Positions 1 to 11,175 of a DNA stretch of 64,000 nt are shown here, in pieces. Location of the stretch: the NCBI RefSeq assembly GCF_000283155.1, contig NW_004454177.1:20707066-20771065 (forward strand). Reading direction: 5' to 3'. Both the position numbers and the translations under genes were made by a program. The notes beneath the pieces were generated by a model. It saw only the letters and a list, made by a program, of their open reading frames with translations. It was not told the DNA's origin and ran no database searches. The stretch comes from Ceratotherium simum simum (lineage: Eukaryota > Chordata > Mammalia > Perissodactyla > Rhinocerotidae). The first letter of the stretch is position 1; every line of letters starts with the position of its first letter.

Positions 1-150
1 GTTTTGGTGGTGAACATGATGTAATCTGTGCAGCAGTGGAGGTGTAGTGATGTACACCTGAAATTTTTACAATGTTGTAAACCAATGTTACTGCAATAAA
101 CAAAAAATTTTAAAAAATAAAAATAAAAATAAATAAAAATAAAAAATAAA
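1..150 (+). mobile_element. L1 3' end with A-rich tail (cut by the window start)
   Basis: Contains GATGTACACCTGAAATTT, TGTTGTAAACCAATGTTAC and an A-rich AAAAT tail: the 3' terminus of the perissodactyl L1 lineage seen again at 1920-2151, 23430-23790 and (antisense) 61246-64000. Only the last ~110 bases plus tail are inside the window. Confidence 0.75.
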
Positions 151-1439
151 ATGGTGCAGTTATGTAAAAAAAATAAAATAAAATAAAACTGTTCATAAAG
201 ATTATAGTTAAAATTCAAATTTAAAATTGAAATAAATATGCACCTACCAAGGCCAATGAATTAGTTGGGAAATATGCTAATAAGATAGAATATACTATTT
301 TTAAAGCATTACAAATTATCCCAAACTCTGGCATATTATGTAAGAGTAAAAATAAGGATAGTAAGATTTAGCATAATATGTCATATTTTCAATATTTGTC
401 TTATAATTGTGTGAAATAAGGTATGTGGAGGGAGTGACAAAGGAAAAGCTGTGAGAATGATCTTGATTTAGGTGATTTGATTGCCCAGGAAGATTGCCCT
501 TCCTCTGCCATCACAAGGATATCCTTCCTGGATGGGAAAGCATCTTTCTTGGGCTCAAATGATATGAATAGATATATTCCTCTCTTAAAGCTTAGTTAAG
601 TTTCAGTAGTCAACATAGTCCATTCAGAGAACGGGAAGCACTGAATACATAAAGTTAGAATACCTAATAAAATTTTTTAAATAGTTGGTTTTATTTTCTA
701 GATACTTAAAAATATATATATTTCTTCTGAATCATACCAATATCCTCTATTAGTTTAATATACAATTTCAAATACTCATAGTTGAAAACATCTATCTTTA
801 AATGAGAAGCTTTCCATATATAGTTTAGTAACACATATAATTTAGACTGAATAAGATTACTACAAAATAATTCTTTTTACTTTGTCTTGGCTGTAACTCA
901 CTTTTATTTCAAAATCTGATAGTAGAGGAAAACAGATGTCTACTGAGATTGTACTTTGTGCAGGAAAACAAAAGAATTTAATATATGATGTTTAAGAAGG
1001 TACTAACAGTTGAGTTCAGCAGGAAAGGAAAAGTCTCTTTTGGTTCTCCTAAATTTACCCTTTGTGTCCAGTTACCCCTGACTAGAGAGTTCTGTACTAA
1101 CAAATATTATCTCCAGGGAAGCTGGCTGAGAATCATGATATACAAAGCTAGAAAAGATCCTACAGATTTTCTAGTCCAACTACTTAATGCCTTAAAAGGC
1201 CAGGAAGAAAACAGAAATGACTGGAGTGGAATGTGTGTACCACGGTAGAGAGCAATCAAAGCCATCTCTCCACCTATGGCTTCAACTCCATCTCTTTCCC
1301 GTATCCTCCAGAATCTTACTTCCTCTTCTCCCTATATTTTCAATCTCTACCATTTTCATGGACTCCTTCCATGAGAACAAAGAAAGGAAGGATAAATAGA
1401 TCACTCAAGAATTTTGACTGAAAGGGGGAGAAAGCAGTA
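151..1439. other. AT-rich intergenic sequence without recognisable features
   Basis: No repeat family, RNA gene or plausible exon identified. Short open frames around 985-1421 lack codon bias, splice context or similarity I recognise, and overlap one another in different frames. Confidence 0.5.
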
Positions 1440-1680
1440 AAAACTACAAGGTCAAGGAAAGATTTTATTTTATTTTTCCTGTAAGAAGAGAGCAACTTGA
1501 AAATGTGTATAGGGTGAGGGGAAAGAGCTCATGGAAATGGGAGAAACTGAAAATATAGAAAGAAGAGGGAGTAAGATCCTAGAGGATATGGGAAGGAGAT
1601 GGAATTGAACCTACAGGTGGAGAGAGAGGCTTTGATCAAGAGTGAGATCTCTTGCTGAGGTTAAAGAAAGGAGACAGGGA
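1440..1680. repeat. Possible decayed L2-like fragment
   Basis: Purine-rich GGAGATGG...GGAGAGAGAGGC...GATCAAGAG pattern resembling a segment I associate with old L2 copies; a similar block occurs at 56980-57250. Family assignment is weak. Confidence 0.25.
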
Positions 1681-1909
1681 AATCATCACTCAAAGCTCCA
1701 TCCATACATTTACTGAACTTAATATGTGCTCAGGACTTCGTCAAATGCGGGGGTAGGTGGAAGAGGGAAATAGGAACTTAAAACATGTACAAAACATTGT
1801 TCTTAATAATTATGCAATGTTATGAAGTAGAATTAAATTTTAGCTACTTATTGTCTCAGGAGAGAGAGAGAGAAGGACAATCTTGAAAGTTTGAAAGGCT
1901 AATATATAT

Positions 1910-2161
1910 AAGCATGATACAAACACTTAGAGACAGAGATTGGATTGGTGGTTACCAGAGGGGAAGGGGGGAGGGAGGAGGGGGAAAGGGATAATTCGGT
2001 ACATGTGTGTGGTGATGGGCTGTAATCAGTATTTTGGTGGTGAACATGATGTAATCTATGCAGAAATAGAAGTATAATGATGTACACCTGAAATTTTTAC
2101 AATGTTATAAACCAATGTTACTGCAATAAACAAAAAACTTAAAAAAAAAAAAAGCATGATA
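1910..2161 (+). mobile_element. 5'-truncated L1 3' end with 10-bp target-site duplication
   Basis: L1 tail (GGTGGTTACCAGAGGGGAAG ... ATGTACACCTGAAATTT ... CAATAAACAAAAAAC, then A12). It is flanked by AAGCATGATA at 1910-1919 and 2152-2161, a perfect direct repeat that defines the insertion as 1920-2151. Only ~230 bp were copied, typical for target-primed reverse transcription. Confidence 0.85.
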
Positions 2162-2600
2162 ATTCTGAGTTAAATATATATATCTGTATATGTCCTTTTT
2201 GTTCAGTGTTTGGGAAAAAGTTCTTCCTTCATCTTTACTTCCTGTTGTATAGATTCCAGGATCCTTGTTATTCTATTTGTATGTTACTGATTTTAGTCAG
2301 ATTCTTATAGATGTTTAGTTTCAGTATTTTCCTCTTTTGGCCAGAACAACCTATTCATTGCTAAAAACCATTAGTTCCAAAGTGTACCAGAAAATAGATC
2401 TAAGTAATCAAAGAGAACTATGTTTTTGCTGAAGGAAATTAGATTGATAGAAGCTGAATAAGCAGTTCAGTGGACTGGATGGTTCATATTTTCTTTCTTC
2501 CCAATCCTTGCCTTATTTCTTTAGACTTGTAAAACTATTGCCAGAAACATAGAGCTATTTCATTTTTGAGAATTGTTTTTAGTATTTAACCATATATATA
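2162..2600. other. Intergenic sequence, nothing recognised
   Basis: AT-rich, no repeat or gene signature that I can name. Confidence 0.4.
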
Positions 2601-2629
2601 TATTTTTTTTAATTCGAGTTGCGACTCAA

Positions 2630-3148
2630 ATCAGTTTACTCAAGTCTTTTTTACTTTTACAATATATTGTATTAGATTTTTTGAAAAGTTACAAAAGTAA
2701 TACATGCTCATGATAAGAACTCAAACAATACAGAGTCATATAAAGAAAAATTTATAATCTTCCCCATCCTCATGGCACTCTTACCTCTTGAGGAACCTAA
2801 GTTAGCATAAAAAGCACCATTCCATCTCTTTGTCTGTGTTCACTTAAACATAAATAACATATACATGTATATATGCTTATTTTTTATGAAAATAGGATCA
2901 AATGTGAACATTATATTGGAACTTGATTTTTTAAGTTCACAGTACAACATGAATATTTATATGTATTGACCTCAAAAACCTAAATGCATTTTTCTAAAAT
3001 TTGATTATAAAAATTTTCAGACAGACCCCAAAGTTGAAAGAATTTTATAGTAAACACTCATATATTTACTGCCTAGATTCAACAACTAAAATTTTAACTA
3101 TATTTGCTTGACTGAACACTATCCACCTATCAATCTCTTTATCCAACT
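2630..3148 (-). repeat. Old interspersed repeat, left part, probably L1M 3' UTR antisense
   Basis: ACAAAAGTAATACATGCTCA-type and AGTTGAAAGAATTTTATAGT-type phrases are typical of old antisense L1M 3' regions. The LTR-like block at 3149-3990 separates it from further L1M sequence (3995-4450), suggesting one element split by insertion. Confidence 0.4.
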
Positions 3149-3990
3149 CTTTTTGACGTTCTGAGCACCAAATTTCCAACTCGGGGGGTGTTCCCCCCCA
3201 TATCAACAAGCAATTCTCGGACACCAGCAGAGTGTCCGAGAATTCAACTCAATTCCAACACTATCTAGTGGGAGATAGCATCAGATCCCACAGGTTAAAG
3301 GTTCAGTCCTACAAGACTGTCCCTCCTCCCCTTTTCAGACATGAGTCACAAGCCCAGGTTGTTACTTGTGCCTCTGACTAACTGACTATAGTTTGGAAGT
3401 TCCCACGACCTCCTCCTTGGACTTCAAATGCCAGTTGAAAGTCCAGGTTGTACCCTATACTTCTGATTGACTGGCTATAAATCAGGGGATCCTAAGGCCC
3501 CCTCCTTGGGTTTGATCAATTTGCTAGAGCAGCTCACAGAACTCAGAGAAACATTTTACTTACTAGATGACTGGTTTATTTTAAAGGGATATAGCTCAGG
3601 AACAGCCAGATGGAAGAGATGCATAGGGCAAGGTATGGGGAAAGGGTGTGGAGGTTCCACGCCCTATTGGGGCGTGCCTCTCCCCAAATCTCCATGTGCT
3701 CACCAACCCAGAAGCTCTGAACCCTGTCCTTTTGGGGTTTTATGGAGGTTTCATTACACAGGCATGATTGATCAAATCATTGGCCATTGGCAACTGAACT
3801 CAATCTCCAGCCCCTCTCCCTTCCCCAGAGGTTGGAGGTGGGACTGAAAGTTCCAATTCTCTAATCACTTGGTTGGTTCTCCTGGCAACCTGCCCCTATC
3901 CTTAGGTGCTCCCAAAAGTCACCTCATTCACATAACAAAAAACACAATCATTCTCAACATTTAGGAAATTCCAAGAGTTTTGGAAGCTGT
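3149..3990 (-). mobile_element. LTR-like element, probably an old solitary endogenous-retrovirus LTR
   Basis: An ~840-bp block of distinct, GC-richer composition inside L1M sequence, with phrases I associate with mammalian LTRs (GCTAGAGCAGCTCACAGAACTC, split here as GCTAGAGCAG and CTCACAGAACTC; ACAGCCAGATGGAAGAGATG; TTATGGAGGTTTCATTACA; GGCATGATTGAT). No retroviral gene is present. An open frame at 3467-3847 is incidental. Orientation is judged from the presumed TG end on the right and is uncertain; subfamily not resolved. Confidence 0.5.
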
Positions 3991-3994
3991 TAGC

Positions 3995-4450
3995 CAGGAA
4001 CTGTGGATGAAGACCTAATCTATATGAGAAATATATTTTGGTCAACTGAATGACCAGATACATCTGCATAGCTCAAGCTCTTATCAAGATACAGAACATT
4101 ACCATTACCCAGCTTCACGTGTACAACTATTCTGACTTTTTTTCTACCACAGTTTAGTTTTGCCTGTTATAGAATTTTACATAAATGGAATTATACTGGA
4201 TGTATAAGTTTTATTTTATGCATAATATTTTTGAGATTCAATCATGCTGTTGCATAAATCAATAGTTTCTTCCTTTCTCTTACTAAGTAATATTCCATCA
4301 AACGATTACACCATAGCTGTTCATCAGACAATGAGCTGTTTCCAGCTTTTGGTTAGAATACATAACGCTGCTATGAACATAATTGCAAAATTCTTTTTTT
4401 GAACCTACATTTTCAGTTTTCTTGAGTAAATACTGAGCAGTGTCCGGTTC
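3995..4450 (-). repeat. Old L1M fragment, antisense (right part)
   Basis: Reads as reverse complement of the end of L1 ORF2: ATAAATGGAATTATACTGGA, TGAGATTCAATCATGCTGTT, GCTGCTATGAACATAATTGC. Heavily diverged. Confidence 0.65.
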
Positions 4451-6141
4451 TTCTAAGGTGAACTAAGTATACTCCATCCTGTCTTTCCCATTGAATGAAG
4501 CCAGAAAATCTGCTTATGCATGGAGCAGCTATTTGAGGATTTTGAAAAGTAAATGGTAGCAGGCAATTCACAGAGAAAAAGGACACAAATTTGAAGTACT
4601 ACTGAACTGGAGGCGAGTTTCACATTTTTACTTCAATATCTCCCAGCCTGGATGCAAGACAGCTCAAAACCAGAAGTACCGGACAGGATGCAGTCAGAGA
4701 CAGCGCCAAGAGAACCTCTCTAGTTCTAACTGAAGAGCAGGCAGAGGGCTCCTAACACTCAGAGAAAGCAGGAAAATCTCTTGTTAATATTTTTCCTTCT
4801 TCTCCATTCTCTTGTACCCCAGCTCCAAGGCACTCCTATGCCTAGGATTACAGCAGAGACCTACAGGAATGAGAAACTTCTCTAATGAGAGAGCTGTGGT
4901 CCCAAAATAGTGGAGTGAACATCTGTTTTTCAGTTGGGGATTTCGATTTGTTTAGCTCTCTATACTTCTGCCACTGGGCTCCAGACATGGGTATAGTCAA
5001 CAGAAGTGTGCATGTGCAGCAGACAAGGTTAACTAAAGCCTCAAGTCTCTGGCCAGAAGACCACAATGGGGAAGCTGGGAAAACTACAACGTTCCATACC
5101 GAGTAGATCAAGGAGAGAGAAGAACTCAGGAAAACGACCTCATAGAGTTGTTTATGAACTCCTGAGCTTACCCCTGAGCTGCGCATAAACGAATCAGACA
5201 CTAAACAACATATCAAAGACTATGAGAAGAGAACTATGAGATAGGCTACCTCCCTAGTCCCAGACTGGCTACATATAGGATAGATCCCAAAGGTACTACA
5301 AGAGCTTTATACATGGAAATGACATTGAAGAACAATAGAAAATAGGCTAATCATAACTTGCAGCCTGAAACCAACTGGATGGATTACCTATTAAACCAAA
5401 AATATCAATATTTTTCAAAGGACTTAAATAAGACCTTGAGCCTCATAATATAACATTCAAAATAACCAGGACACAATCCATAATTACTCCATATTCAAAG
5501 AACTAGAAAAATGTAAATTTGTATAGAAAAATATCATCAATAGACACCAATACCAAGGTAACACATATGTTGGAATTATTAGACAAAGACATCAAAGAAG
5601 CTATTACAAAAATGCTCAAAGAGGTAAAGCCTATACTTTATAAATTAATACAAAGTATAAAGTATCATCAAATAAATATAAGATAGAAATAAGAAAAATT
5701 TTAGAACTGAAGGATACAATAACTGATGATATTGAATGAAGGTGAATGATATTCAGAAGAAGAAAAACTAAGAGAATTCACACAAACAGATCTGGTGTAA
5801 AAAAATTTCCACAGGAAGTTCTTCAGATAGAAGGGAAATGATACCAAACAGAAACTTTGAACATCAGGCATGAAGGAAGGACAACAGAAACGGTAATATT
5901 TCCTAGATCATCCATTTAAAAAATTACACAAAGAGATACAGTCAAAAACATAGCAGAAAGGAAATAAAAATGGAATGCTAAAAACATTTAAATAATTAAA
6001 AAGAAGGCAGAAAAGAGAAACAAGAACAAAAACAAAGAGGGAAAAATTAGCAATCAAATAATAGAATGGTAGATGTAAAGCCAAACATAAATATAAATTG
6101 TCTGAAAACACCAATTCAAATACAGAAACTGTCAGAATAAT

Positions 6142-6428
6142 AAATATAAAAACAGGGTAGGCCCCGCGGCGTAGTGGTTAAGTGCCCGCGCTCTGCTGCT
6201 GGCGGCCCGGGGTTCGTATCCTGGGCGCACACCGACTCACTGCTTGTCATGCCATGCTGTGGCGGCGTCCCATATAGAGTGGAGGAAGACCGGCTCGCAT
6301 GTTAGCTCAGGGCCAGTCATCCCTCAGCAAAAAGAGGAGGATTGGCATGGATGTTAGCTCAGGGCTGATCTTCCTCGCGCGTGCGCACACACACACACAA
6401 AATAAATAAATATTTAAATATAAAAACA
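6142..6428 (+). mobile_element. ERE-type SINE with 13-bp target-site duplication
   Basis: tRNA-like head GGCGTAGTGGTTAAGTGC and GGGGTTCGTATCCTGGGCGC, body TGCTGTGGCGGCGTCCCATA and GATGTTAGCTCAGGGC, ending in a CA-rich then A-rich tail. AAATATAAAAACA flanks it at 6142-6154 and 6416-6428; the SINE proper is 6155-6415. Inserted into the old L1M. ERE SINEs are specific to Perissodactyla. Confidence 0.92.
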
Positions 6429-7964
6429 AAAAGATATGCCCTCCAAAAGAAACACTCCAAATATAATGATATAGTAGGTTAAAAGCAAAAAGAAAAAGAC
6501 GTACTATGCGATCACTAATCAAGGGTCCAAAGTGGCTATATTAACATTGGACAAAGTTTGTTTCAGAGCAAAGAAAATTACCAGAAAAAGAGAAAAATTA
6601 CGTAATAATAAAAGGGTCATTTCATCAAGAAGACATAATAATCTTAAATGTGTATGCACCTAACAACAGTGCTTACAAATATATAAAGCAAAAACTGAAA
6701 GAACTGAAAGGAGAAATAAACAAACCCACAACATAGTTGGAGACTTCAACACACCTCCCTCAATAATCAACAGAAGAAGACAGAAAAGTAGCAAAGATGT
6801 ACAAGAACTGAACATTAACCAATTGAAATATTATAGAGCCTTGCACCCAAAACAGCAGAATATGCATTCTTTTCAACTGCACATGGAACAGTCACCAACA
6901 TAGACCATATCCTGAGTCATAAAACTTAAATTTAGAAGATTTGAAATCATAGAAATGATCTCTGACAATAATGAAATCAATCTAGAAATCATAACACAAA
7001 GACAAGAGGAAAATATTCAAACACTTGGAATTTAAACAATATATTTCTAAAATATCCATGGGTCAAAGAGAAAGTCTCAAAGGAAATTAGAAACTATTTT
7101 GAACTGAATAAATATGACAACGGAACATATCAAAATTTATGGGACGCAGCCAAAGCAGTGTTTAGATGAAAACTTACAGCATTAAATGCTTACATTAGAA
7201 AAGAAGCAAAGTCACAAACAAATAATCTAAGCTTCTATCTTAATAAACTAATACAAGATAAAAATAAACCCAAATCAAGGATAAGGAAGGAAATAATAAA
7301 GAGCAGAAATCAATGAAACTGAAAACTGAAAAGCAATACAGAAAATTGCTGAAACCAAAAGCTGGCTCCTTAAAACATCCATTAAATTAACAAACTTGCA
7401 GCAAGATTGAGAAGAAAAAGAGAGCTGAGATACCAACTACCAGCATCAATGAAAGTAAGGATATCACTACAGATCCCACAGACATTTGAGGATAATAAGG
7501 GAATATTATGAACAACTACACGCAGAAATTCAACAGCTTAACTGAAATGAACCAATTCTTTGGAAACCATACACTACCAAAATTCATTCAAGATAAAAAT
7601 AGATAACCTGTATAGTTTGATAATGATTAAAGAAACTGAATTCATCATTTAAAAATACTGTGAAAAAGAAATCTCTAGACCCAGATGTATACACAAGCAA
7701 TAACACCAATTATATACAATTTTCTCCAAAAGATAAAAGAGGGATACTTCCAAACTCATTATATTAGTCCAGTATTACCCTGAGACCAAACAAAGAGTGT
7801 ACAAGAAAAGAAAACTATAGACCAAAAGGATAGTTTTTCAATAAATGGTGTCGGAACAATTGGACATCCAGAAGCAACAAAATCAAGTTGGATTGAAACC
7901 GCACGTCATATGCAAAAATTAACTCAAAATTAACCATAGTTCTAAATGTAAAACTTAAAACTAT

Positions 7965-8180
7965 AAAACTTCTAGAAGAGGGCCAGCCCAGTGGCATAGT
8001 GGTTCAGTTCGCGCAATCTGCTTCAGTGGCCAGGGGTTCACAGGTTCGAATCCCGGGTGCAGACCAATGCACCACACATCAAGCCATGTTGTGGCAGCAC
8101 CCCACATACAAAATAGAGGAAGATAGGCACAGATGTTAGCTCAGAGCCAATCTTCTTCACAAAAAAAAACTTCCAGAAGA
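7965..8180 (+). mobile_element. ERE-type SINE with 15-bp target-site duplication (one mismatch)
   Basis: Head GGCCAGCCCAGTGGCATAG and B-box GGTTCGAATCCCGGGTGC; body ATGTTGTGGCAGCACCCCAC. The flanks AAAACTTCTAGAAGA (7965-7979) and AAAACTTCCAGAAGA (8166-8180) differ at one base. It lacks the second GATGTTAGCTCAGGG module seen in the copy at 6142, so it is a shorter variant. Inserted in the L1M ORF2 region. Confidence 0.9.
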
Positions 8181-9244
8181 AAATGTTTGTGATTTTGGGT
8201 TAGACAAAAACATCTTAGATATGACATCAAAAACACAATCAAAAAAATAAAAACTAAGTGAATTTTACTTTATCAAAATAAAAATGTTTGCTCTGTGACA
8301 TTTTTAAGAGAATGAAAAGACGTGACAGATTGAGAGAAACTACTCACAAATCACATGTCAACAAAGGACAGAACATATAAAGAACTCTTAAAATTCAGCA
8401 GCAAGAAAATAAACAACCCAATTAAAAAATGTGCCAGAGACTTGAACAGACACTTCACCAAAAGGATACGGATGACAAATAAGTACATTATAAAAATGTT
8501 CAATATTATTAGCCATTAGGGAAATGAAAATCAAAACCAGAATGAGAGACCACTACAGATCTATTAGAATGACTAAAATAGAAAAATCCTTCAGCACCAA
8601 GTGCAGACAAGTATGTGGAACAACTGGAACTCCAGTTATGCAAAATGGTACAGACACTCTTGAAAAGAAAATGTCAGTTTCTTATAAAGTTAAACATATA
8701 CTTACCATATAACCCAGCAATCCCATTCCTAGGTATTTACTCTAGAGAGATATTTATGAGAAAACTTATCTTTACACAAAATTTGTACATGAATGCTTAC
8801 AGCCATTTTATTCATAACCACCCAAAATTGGAAATAACCCAAATATACTTCACGAGTGAATAGATAAGCACTGTGTTATATCTATAAAGTGAAATACTAC
8901 TTGGAAAATTTTTAAAAAAGAATTATTGATATATACAACAACTTGGATGGATCTAACAGGCATTATGCTGAGTGAAAAAAGCCTGCTTCAGAAGCTCACA
9001 TACTGTATAATTCCATTTATATGATATTCTAGAAAAAAGCAAAATGATAATGCCAGAGAACAGATCAGTGGTTTCCAAGGGTAGAGTTGACAGGAGGGAG
9101 TGACTACAAAGGGGTAGCGCTAGGAAATTTTGGGGAGTGGTAGAAATGTACCCTGATTGTGAACTGATTACATGATCTATGTATGTGTTAAAACTCATAA
9201 AACTCTATGGTAAAGAAGTCAATTTTACTGTATGCTAATTTAAA

Positions 9245-9520
9245 TAGATGAATTAAAAATACCTAGGAGAGAAATTGCTCTCATAGGGTAGGTGTATGTT
9301 TAGTTCTACAAAAAATTTCCATACTTTTCTCTAAAGTGGTTAAATGTTGCATTTTGTATTTTTACCAACAATAAATGAGAGTTTCAGTTGTTACACATGC
9401 TTATAAAACTTGGTATTATTAGTCTTTTTAACGTTAGCCATTTTAATGGATGAGGAATGATATCTCATTGTGGTCTCTATATGAATTTTTAATAGCTGCA
9501 TAATATTCCATAATTTGGTA
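9245..9520 (-). repeat. Old L1 fragment, antisense
   Basis: Resembles the reverse complement of the L1 ORF2 end (CTAAAGTGGTTAAATG, ACTTGGTATTATTAGTC, ATATCTCATTGTGGTC). It lies next to but opposite the sense L1M ending at ~9240. Confidence 0.6.
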
Positions 9521-9984
9521 GTCTCACAACTAATTCAAACCACTCTCAAGTAGGTACTTGACTCTCCCTTCCTATCTGCTCTCTTTTCCCTGGAATTCAT
9601 TGCCTACAGACACCTAGATCCTTCCAGCCAACACATGTGGATTTATGTTAATGTTGTCATTCCAGAAAGAAGTTGATAGAGAAAGCAGGGTTGAAAACAC
9701 GTGCTCGCACCTCCCTCTCCCATTTATTCAATTCTTAGGTGTCATAAAGTTATAGAATTTTGGAGCTACAAGGATCTTTAGAGATCATATTATCCAAACT
9801 CTTCATTTTACAAATGAGTAAACAAAGTCCATAGAGATTGCATTGCTTCGCTGGGTCACATATCTAATTCGTTTTATAATGTTTTAAGAATTGAGAATCA
9901 CATCTTCAACGTTATTGTGACATTTATTGGGAAGAAATTTTAATGAATCAAAATAACTTTTAGGGGCGTTTTCCAGGAATGTAT
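9521..9984. other. Intergenic sequence with a possible weak MIR relic
   Basis: The part 9745-9855 (TTCATTTTACAAATGAGTAAAC) recalls the antisense core of MIR-type repeats; the rest is unassigned. Confidence 0.3.
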
Positions 9985-10265
9985 TGATTCATGTGACAAA
10001 TCTTTATTGAATGCCTCTCAATGCCAGGCACTATGCTGCGTTCTCAGGGTGTGAAAAGATGCAGCCCACGTTCCCAAGAAACATAAGAGTCCAACTGGAG
10101 ATACAAATGTATCTCATTCAGTTCTGCACTAGATGCCATGTGCTCTGCTGAAAACACAACGCAATGTGGAAAGTGCTCCAATAGAAAAATAAACTTCTCT
10201 ACTTGCACTGGGAGAGTCAAGGAAGGCTTCACAGAGGAAGTGTTATTTAATCTAGGCTTTGAGTA
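9985..10265 (-). repeat. L2 fragment, antisense
   Basis: TCTTTATTGAATGCCTCTCA...GCCAGGCACTATGCTG is the reverse complement of the L2 3' end, followed by the usual internal sequence (GGAAGGCTTCACAGAGGAAG). Confidence 0.6.
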
Positions 10266-10980
10266 ACAGGAACGATAGTTTTATTTAAGATGAGATACCA
10301 ATGGAATTATAGAGAGTTTTTTATTTTTAAATTAAAATTACATATAAACACATAATATATACAGAATCATTTCAAATACAGACTAACTTCCAAATCTCTT
10401 GAGGGGTAGTTAGCATACGAGGGAAGAATAACTAAAAACAAGCAGGTAACTTTGAAAGCTTTGGTGAATGTTTTGGCAAAAAGGGAGATTGGAAGGCATC
10501 CCAGCAGGGAAGAAAGCAATTTTCTTGGTTCAGGTATCCAAATCATCATAAGTTGTGGATTAAAAAAAAAAAAGTCATGATAAAAGTAGGCAGAGACATC
10601 TCATTGTTTTTTGCACTTAATTCTAAAAGGGCATATATCATAATTGGAGTTGAGACAAATAAGATGACACAAACTGGTTACGTTTAGTACTACAATCAAG
10701 TATGTAATAAAATTAATTGGACATAATAATACACTTATTATGTTATATGGCCACATAGTAATTAGCCACACATATTAGTCATATGTATGATGATTTGTAG
10801 TATTATTTTTACCCAATCAAACTAAATATTTCTAGATGCAGTTAATGAAAGGAAAGGGGAGAATAGCAGAGCAGAAAGTTTATAATATCCTTCCTAAAAA
10901 CTACATATTAATTCAAAGCAGGTCTCCCTGGTATAAATCAGTAAGTAGATATAAACTTGGACTTCTAGCATATCATCAAT
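10266..10980. other. AT-rich intergenic sequence, nothing recognised
   Basis: No gene, RNA or repeat family identified; a short A12 run at about 10561. Confidence 0.4.
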
Positions 10981-10984
10981 TATT

Positions 10985-11175
10985 ATTATTAGCAGTTATG
11001 ATCTAATGAACACTACCACATACCAGATATTATACCAACTGTAGTTGTATTTCCACATAAACTTTACTAGATATTATCTAACCCACTTTGAAGATGAGGC
11101 AACAGCAGTACAAAGATTTTAAATAACTGGTCTAGGGTCATATGACCAGTAAAACAGAGGAAAGATTGTAAAACA
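10985..11175 (-). repeat. MIR, antisense
   Basis: Diverged copy with the order of an antisense MIR: ATACCAGATATTATACCAAC, TATTATCTAACCCACTTTGA, AGATGAGGCAACAGCAGTAC, GGTCTAGGGTCATATGACCA. Confidence 0.55.

Larger units (their letters stand above)
4490..9240 (+). mobile_element. Near full-length, decayed L1M, sense strand, carrying two SINE insertions
   Basis: Order follows an L1: 5' UTR-like sequence (about 4490-5450), ORF1-like region (TTGGAATTATTAGACAAAGA at ~5570), ORF2 from ~6430 (AATGTGTATGCACCTAACAA, GGAGACTTCAACACACCTCC in the endonuclease part), reverse transcriptase remnants near 7300-7800, the ORF2 end (TTGGAAATAACCCAAATATA at ~8830) and a 3' end to about 9240 (GTCAATTTTACTGTATG). 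ORFs are broken by many stops, so it is immobile. SINEs at 6155-6415 and 7980-8165 interrupt it. Confidence 0.75.

Noticed and set aside
3467..3847. 126-codon open frame as a gene
   Set aside because: It lies wholly inside the LTR-like repeat and has no recognisable domain.
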